In this document: positions 23,462 to 27,605 of the stretch, piece by piece
How positions within the stretch are numbered: the first letter of the stretch is position 1
Layout: each line of letters starts with the position of its first letter
DNA from: Planctomycetaceae bacterium
Lineage (GTDB): Bacteria; Planctomycetota; Planctomycetia; Pirellulales; Thermoguttaceae
NCBI GenBank assembly: GCA_031267635.1
Contig: JAIRYX010000317.1
Location: forward strand, 1 to 27,605
DNA length: 27,605 bases
Reading direction: 5' to 3'
Position numbers and translations under genes: made by a program
The notes under the pieces: generated by a model
The model's input: the letters and a program-made list of their open reading frames with translations, nothing else
Told to the model about the DNA's origin: nothing
The model's database searches: none

Positions 23462-23560
23462 ATGTCGAAGCCGCAACATAAGCCGAAAAAAGCAAACCAT
23501 GGCAAACGTCCCGCAAGCTCCAAAATGCGGAAAGCAAAACGGCATAAAGTAAAAACCTGA
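23462..23560 (+). CDS. tiny basic protein, probable ribosomal protein bL37
   Basis: 32 residues, almost all Lys, Arg, His, Ala and Pro: 'MSKPQHKPKKANHGKRPASS' followed by 'KMRKAKRHKVKT'. The central KANHGKRP matches my recollection of bL37, the very short 50S protein described in mycobacterial ribosomes and annotated in planctomycetes. A purine-rich GAAAGAAA precedes the ATG. It stands alone, with long spacers on either side, and its high basic charge fits rRNA binding. Because identification rests on a short motif, confidence is moderate. The alternative is an uncharacterised basic peptide. Confidence 0.6.
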   Translation: MSKPQHKPKKANHGKRPASSKMRKAKRHKVKT

Positions 23561-23752
23561 TAGGTGAAAATTGTTCTCAACAATCGTTTAGAATAATTTT
23601 ATTGTACGAATTAGACCTGGATTCATAAAGCAAAAGAAAAAAATTCTTATTATTCTTGGTCTAGTTTGTGGTTCTTAATTTTGAATACCATGATGTTTTT
23701 TATTTGAAATACACCATAGTTTTGTATTATTTATCTTACACGGAGTCCGACG

Positions 23753-24259
23753 TTGGTCAGAAAAGAGTTGCTTGTTGACCCTTCGCTTTATGATGTGTAT
23801 CATCCACTTGCGGGGATTGATGAAATTCGTTCTTATAACAAACAACGCTTCGAAATGGAGCAGTTGACCGCTGTGGTTTATGAAAACATGGTGGATATTG
23901 CGTGTGTTGGTTATAAAGATGTGACGGAAAAAGAATTCTGGATTCGCGGACACATGCCGGAGTTTGCTCTTATGCCGGGCGTGATTATGTGCGAAGTGGC
24001 GGCACAGCTGGCGAGTTTTTTCACAACAAAACATCGTATTTTGGAAAACACGGCGACATTAGGATTTGCCGGTTTGGACGAAGTGCGGTTTCGTGGAATG
24101 GTGCGACCGGGTGACCGGCTTGTGATGCAAGTGAAATTAAAACCGCCGGTAAAAAAGATTCTCGTCAAAGCACAATTTGTCGGATTAGTTAAAGACGATT
24201 TAGTTTGCGAAGGAATCGTCAAAGGCGTGCCGTTAATTCTTGACAAAAGCGGCAAATAA
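23753..24259 (+). CDS. FabZ-like 3-hydroxyacyl-ACP dehydratase (hotdog fold)
   Basis: 168 residues from a TTG start that has GGAG seven bases upstream; no in-frame ATG fits better. The FabZ signature is 'RGHMPEFALMPGVIMCEVAA', with catalytic H67 and E81 at the family's normal spacing of 14, followed by 'AQLASFF' and 'FRGMVRPGDRLVMQVKL'. FabZ dehydrates 3-hydroxyacyl-ACP to trans-2-enoyl-ACP. The N-terminal 35 residues ('LLVDPSLYDVYHPLAGIDEI') are an extension relative to a typical ~145-residue FabZ. It is the last apparent member of the ketosynthase-ACP-oxidoreductase set; a ketoreductase is not seen in the window. Confidence 0.9.
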   Translation: MVRKELLVDPSLYDVYHPLAGIDEIRSYNKQRFEMEQLTAVVYENMVDIACVGYKDVTEKEFWIRGHMPEFALMPGVIMCEVAAQLASFFTTKHRILENTATLGFAGLDEVRFRGMVRPGDRLVMQVKLKPPVKKILVKAQFVGLVKDDLVCEGIVKGVPLILDKSGK

Positions 24260-24318
24260 GGCGTTTATCTAAAGGCGATTTTTACCATAGAGATACTTAG
24301 GGAAAAATAAAATTTTGT

Positions 24319-24370
24319 AACTATTCAGTCGCTCAAGCCAAATAAATCCGTATCGGGCAACTGAGTAGTT
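24319..24370. repeat. covarying hairpin repeat, copy 2
   Basis: AACTATTCAGTCGCTC (24319-24334) and GGGCAACTGAGTAGTT (24355-24370) pair around AAGCCAAATAAATCCGTATC. It matches copy 1 at 17286-17337, lies about 60 bases past the dehydratase stop, and so brackets the lipid locus at its other end. Confidence 0.8.
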
Positions 24371-24502
24371 CCAGCCAATTTCACCGGAACATGTTAACGC
24401 CAGCGAAAACCGAAGTTTCAAAGACAAGGAGTATATAATATGGTATCGTTATGTTTTTGTTGACGAACATCTCTCTGTGGTTGTTTTTAGAAATACTTAA
24501 AA

Positions 24503-25144
24503 ATGAGAAAACGCGCTCATAAGATTTCTTTTGATACGTTCTTGGAAAATGCGACTGCGTTATCGTTGTCCGATTTGCCGAACACCTGGAATCAAACCGT
24601 ACTTTTCGGCAACGACGCGCCGTTGGAATTGGAAATCGGTTCAGGACGCGGACTTTTTATCACGCAAGCAGCTACCGCAACGCCACATCACCATTTTCTC
24701 GGCATTGAAATTTCGAAAAAATACGCGGCGCACTGTGCCGCGTTAATTGCTCAAAATCTGTTATCCAACGCCGTCATGGTTTGCGCCGACGCTCATATTG
24801 TGCTGAAAAATTATCTTCCCGACGAATCTCTTACGGCAGTGCATATTTATTTCCCCGATCCTTGGTGGAAACGGCGCCATCGCAAACGCCGCATTGTTTG
24901 CGAGCCGGTCATCGAACTTGTCCATCAACGACTTGTTGTCGGCGGTAAGCTTCATTTTTGGACAGATGTAGAAGAATACTTTCTTGCCGGACTAAAAAGC
25001 ATCGCCACCGTTTCCGGTTTTGACAGACTATCGGAAGTCTCTGAAAACACAGATTACGATTTCGGCTATCGAACTCATTTTGAACGTCGCACATTAGGAC
25101 ATAGCGAAACGGTTTATCGTTCGTTGTTTGTGAAAAACAAATGA
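24503..25144 (+). CDS. trmB: tRNA (guanine-N7)-methyltransferase TrmB
   Basis: TrmB makes m7G46 in the variable loop of tRNAs using S-adenosylmethionine. The 213-residue Rossmann methyltransferase shows the SAM-binding 'LELEIGSGRGLFITQAA' (GSGRG 46-50), 'HHFLGIEISKKYA', 'VMVCADAHIVL', and the diagnostic 'VHIYFPDPWWKRRHRKRR' with the conserved PDPWxKxRHxKRR, then 'GGKLHFWTDVEEYF'. The C-terminus ('YDFGYRTHFERRTLGHSETV') contains the TxFExR-like motif as THFERR. No clear ribosome site precedes the ATG. It appears to be a stand-alone gene. Confidence 0.96.
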   Translation: MRKRAHKISFDTFLENATALSLSDLPNTWNQTVLFGNDAPLELEIGSGRGLFITQAATATPHHHFLGIEISKKYAAHCAALIAQNLLSNAVMVCADAHIVLKNYLPDESLTAVHIYFPDPWWKRRHRKRRIVCEPVIELVHQRLVVGGKLHFWTDVEEYFLAGLKSIATVSGFDRLSEVSENTDYDFGYRTHFERRTLGHSETVYRSLFVKNK

Positions 25145-25217
25145 AACGATTTTTAGTAGCAGCGCAGTAACCCAAACATATGAGATTGAAGGAGCGGCTT
25201 TTCATTGGTTTCGCCCC

Positions 25218-25246
25218 TTGACGAATATCGGATTACGGATGACAAT
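25218..25246 (+). promoter_or_regulatory. candidate promoter for hom
   Basis: TTGACG (25218-25223), a 17-base spacer and GACAAT (25241-25246) lie 58 bases before the ATG at 25305. The hexamers match consensus at five and four of six bases. Confidence 0.35.
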
Positions 25247-25304
25247 AAAGCCCGTGTATTCGAGGGAGATTTACAGAGCAGAACATATATAAGAAAGTGA
25301 ACAT

Positions 25305-26600
25305 ATGGACACTGTGAAAGTTGCGTTAATCGGATTCGGAACAATCGGGACTGGCGTTGCAAAAATTTTGTTCGGTCAACGGGAGAGAATCGCCCGTGCT
25401 GTCGGCAGGAATGTCGAATTGACCAGAATCTGCGACAAAGATACCCAACGCGACAGAGGCGTAAAACTTCCGCCGGATGTGCTGACGGACGATTTGAATG
25501 CCATTTCCAACGATTCGGAAATTTCTACGGTAGTTGAGTTAGTCGGCGGAATCGAACCAGCACGTTCTATTATTTTATCGTTACTCAAGTCCGGAAAAAA
25601 CGTTGTGACGGCAAACAAAGCGTTGTTGGCAACGCACGGCAGTGAAATTTTCGATGCGGCAAGGAGTTACAACCGCTCCGTGTCGTTTGAAGCGGCTGTC
25701 GGCGGTGCAATTCCGGTCATCAATGCAATTTCTACAGCGTTACAGGCAAACGAGTTACGTCAATTACAAGCCATCGTCAACGGAACATGCAACTTTATTC
25801 TGACACAAATGGAAGAACACGGTACGAACTACGCAACGGCGGTGGCGGAAGCACAACGGCTCGGTTACGCCGAAGCGAATCCGGCGATGGATGTGAACGG
25901 TACGGATACCGTACAAAAACTAGCAATTTTGGCGCATTTGGGATTCGGAGTGAAGCTGAACTGGCAAGACATCCCTCGAACCGGCATCGACACAGTGGAA
26001 GCCATTGATATTGTTTATGCCAAACGTTTGGGATACCGCATTAAACTTCTTGCCGTTGCTGAAGCAACTCCTGACGGTATAGAACTTTACGTTTCGCCGA
26101 CGTTAGTAAAAATTGATACGCCGGTGGCTAACGTCCGTGATTCGTTTAACATTGTTCGGATTGTTGGAGACGTAGCGGGAGACATTGTGTTGCAAGGACG
26201 CGGTGCGGGAGAATTGCCGACCGCATCGGCAGTGGTCGGCGATATGATTGACACGATTCTCGGACGCGCAAAGATCACATTTGACATACTCAATTTGTGG
26301 GGAAAAGAGCGTCCAGTTACGAAAATAAAAAATCCGGCGGAAATTTGCGGCAAAAACTATCTTCGTTTTTTAGTGGAAGACCGCCCCGGCGTTTTAGCGG
26401 AAATTGCCGGAATTTTAGGACGGCATAAAATTTCCATCGCATCGGTCTTGCAACAACAAGATAACGAGTCCGACGACTCGCCTGCCACATTGATTTTTAT
26501 GACGCACATTTCTCGCGAAGGCGACACAATCGCCGCTATCGACACAATTGACTCGCTCGCCTGCGTGCGCGGAAAGACTGTGCGGATGAGAGTGGAATAG
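25305..26600 (+). CDS. hom: homoserine dehydrogenase with ACT domain
   Basis: The enzyme reduces aspartate-4-semialdehyde to homoserine, at the branch point to threonine, methionine and isoleucine. The 431-residue protein has the stand-alone form: an N-terminal NAD(P) domain ('ALIGFGTIGTGVAKIL'), 'VVELVGGIEPARS', 'NVVTANKALLATHG', and the catalytic domain with 'AAVGGAIPVI', 'IVNGTCNFILTQMEEHG' and 'EANPAMDVNGTDTVQKLAIL'. A C-terminal ACT domain follows from about residue 350 ('LRFLVEDRPGVLAEIAGILG'), which usually gives threonine feedback control. It is not fused to aspartokinase and no thrB or thrC is adjacent. Confidence 0.96.
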   Translation: MDTVKVALIGFGTIGTGVAKILFGQRERIARAVGRNVELTRICDKDTQRDRGVKLPPDVLTDDLNAISNDSEISTVVELVGGIEPARSIILSLLKSGKNVVTANKALLATHGSEIFDAARSYNRSVSFEAAVGGAIPVINAISTALQANELRQLQAIVNGTCNFILTQMEEHGTNYATAVAEAQRLGYAEANPAMDVNGTDTVQKLAILAHLGFGVKLNWQDIPRTGIDTVEAIDIVYAKRLGYRIKLLAVAEATPDGIELYVSPTLVKIDTPVANVRDSFNIVRIVGDVAGDIVLQGRGAGELPTASAVVGDMIDTILGRAKITFDILNLWGKERPVTKIKNPAEICGKNYLRFLVEDRPGVLAEIAGILGRHKISIASVLQQQDNESDDSPATLIFMTHISREGDTIAAIDTIDSLACVRGKTVRMRVE

Positions 26601-26747
26601 ATGGCTATGCTCGCGAACAAAAACACTTGCCAAAAGCATTTGCCGATACTGCACTGCTAACATATGTGGTGTCTGACCGTGTCGCGTTCATGAAAAATCG
26701 TAGGCGATCACGAGTAATAAGATAATGTTTATCGCTCACCTTGTCAC

Positions 26748-26812
26748 CTAAGTCTTTTTTGTTCCTAACGTCCCTTTTATTTTAATGAAAATCAAATTTT
26801 AAAGATATGAGA
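26748..26812 (+). repeat. GTCCC-rich leader repeat, copy 3
   Basis: TTTGTTCCTAACGTCCC, then TTTTATTTTAATGAAAATC, then AAATTTTAAAGATATGAGA matches the copies before hisA and the NrdG-like gene. An ATG lies at 26826, a distance similar to the other two copies, but the frame after it is cut by the IS-end-like sequence. Confidence 0.6.
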
Positions 26813-26860
26813 AATATAATAACTCATGTTACGCATGAGGTCTGTCAAGTTTCCCTTAGT

Positions 26861-26892
26861 AGCCAACAAAGCCCTTAAAACGCGCCCTTATG
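26861..26892 (-). mobile_element. putative IS end next to the transposase remnant
   Basis: The reverse complement of this block is CATAAGGGCGCGTT, TTAAGGG, CTTTGTTGGCT, nearly the same as 17483-17513. It lies 20 bases beyond the transposase stop, where the end of an IS4-family element is expected. The opposite IS end is outside the window. Confidence 0.5.
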
Positions 26893-26912
26893 TCAGCAGT
26901 TTCAAGTTAATC

Positions 26913-27605
26913 CTAACTGCTTTCTTTTCCTTGGTTTAGCAATTTTTTTGTTGAGACGTGGTTCTTTCTTTTTACGTTTTTTCTTATTGGTATTTTTTTT
27001 GAAGGCGGTCGCTTGGTGAAATTTTTATATTTGACCGATTTTGCGAGTTCGACGAGATAGTATCCGATTTCTTCCGGTTTCATTTTTGCCGCCCAGTCCC
27101 ATTCGTGATTTTCCGTCAGTAAATCTAAGCCGCGATAGCACGACGCGACTTCATGACCGATATAATATGTCGATAATTTTAGCGGTTGCTCCGGCTGGGC
27201 AACTTCGATGGACAGCATCATACATTGCATCATATTGTACGCGACAAACGCCGTGCACAACGCGAATAACGCTGCCGGAGGATACGCCAATGTCTGAATT
27301 TCACCCGCCAAAACTTTCTTTAACTCCTGAAAAGCAGTTTCGATCCACCATCGTTTGCGATACCCGTTCGCAATTTCTGTTGCCGAAACGGTTTCAGGAA
27401 GGTTGGAAAATAATCCCATAATCGTATCGCCGTCGCGAGTGGGAGTTTTGAGTTGCATGGCGAATCGGAAGTTGTTCTCCGGTTTCAGGACTTTCCAAAT
27501 ATCCTTTTTGTTCACAAACAGTTCCTGTTTCAATTTCCCCCTGATTGACTAACTCCGTTGTCGGTATCCAACGAGTGGACGCGTGTTGACGAATCAAGAA
27601 ATAAC
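26913..27605 (-). pseudogene. IS4-family transposase, C-terminal part, apparently frameshifted and cut by the window end
   Basis: The C-terminal 206 codons (27533 down to 26913) carry the IS4 hallmark Y-x2-R-x3-E-x6-K in 'YRKRWWIETAFQELKK', containing the third acidic residue of the DDE catalytic triad. Upstream, the protein-like continuation is in a different frame: 'RQHASTRWIPTTELVNQG' then 'ETGTVCEQKGYLESPETGEQ', while the C-terminal frame meets a TAG just upstream. The frames appear to switch near 27450-27475, around '...MQLKTPTRDGDTIMGLF'. A lost or gained base is the simple reading; programmed frameshifting is less likely as I see no good slippery run there. The catalytic Asp residues would lie outside the window. 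Confidence 0.75.

Larger units (their letters stand above)
26601..26912. other. 312-base spacer after hom: repeats, no firm gene
   Basis: It holds leader-repeat copy 3 (26748-26812), a small CTCATG/CATGAG stem near 26823, and the putative IS end (26861-26892). A 37-codon frame starts at ATG 26826 and runs through the IS end into the transposase region; it is not convincing as a gene. Confidence 0.5.

Noticed and set aside
26826..26939. 37-codon frame after leader copy 3
   Set aside because: It crosses the IS-end-like repeat and the 3' end of the transposase remnant, so most of it is not an independent coding sequence.
1..27605. tRNA, rRNA or riboswitch genes
   Set aside because: Read through the spacers for tRNA-like T-arm signatures and known riboswitch cores and found none convincing; covariance searches could not be run.

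Overview
The window looks like a chromosomal segment of a Planctomycetota bacterium with moderate GC content, probably an anaerobic or host-associated lineage. Several things point that way. There is an SHD1-like domain in a secreted protein and the end of a large beta-propeller protein. A tiny basic ORF carries the NHGKRP motif that I associate with ribosomal protein bL37. A ketosynthase / acyl carrier protein / CrtI-like oxidoreductase / FabZ-like dehydratase gene set is present. Housekeeping genes are scattered singly with long, repeat-filled spacers and often weak Shine-Dalgarno sites. No species is assigned.

Layout. At 1-4108 there are three proteins on the + strand: the end of a propeller protein and two secreted proteins, the last of them AT-rich. 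At 4390-6595 lie trmD, rplS and hisA. At 6599-11674 four genes are on the minus strand: proB, an agmatinase-family enzyme, a D-2-hydroxyacid dehydrogenase and an exported cyclophilin. At 11675-12550 is a divergent spacer with a candidate promoter, two hairpins and a 20-copy, 21-bp tandem array. At 12551-15205 is a SWIM zinc finger plus SNF2-like protein with altered ATPase motifs and four internal repeat tracts, also of 21-nt period. It is followed by an NrdG-like radical SAM activase and, on the other strand, a MenC-like enolase-superfamily enzyme lacking expected catalytic residues.

At 17135-24370 is a fatty-acid/polyketide-like locus. It encodes a ketosynthase with an intact Cys-His-His set, an ACP, a CrtI-like FAD oxidoreductase and a FabZ-like dehydratase. 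It is interrupted by palindromic repeats, a DUF433 gene, a membrane-anchored ankyrin protein, a SAM hydrolase/halogenase-family gene and the putative bL37 gene. A matching pair of covarying hairpin repeats brackets it. The locus plausibly makes an unusual acyl chain (polyunsaturated or ladderane-like), but the product cannot be read from the sequence. Then come trmB and hom, and the window ends in an IS4-type transposase remnant with an apparent frameshift.

Small repeats are unusually dense. They include a palindromic MITE-like family, a hairpin pair, a GTCCC-rich leader found before start codons, a possible IS-end sequence and the 21-nt arrays. The most interesting signals are the lipid-type cluster, the repeat-riddled SWIM-SNF2 gene with its tandem array, and the MenC-like protein with a rewired active site.
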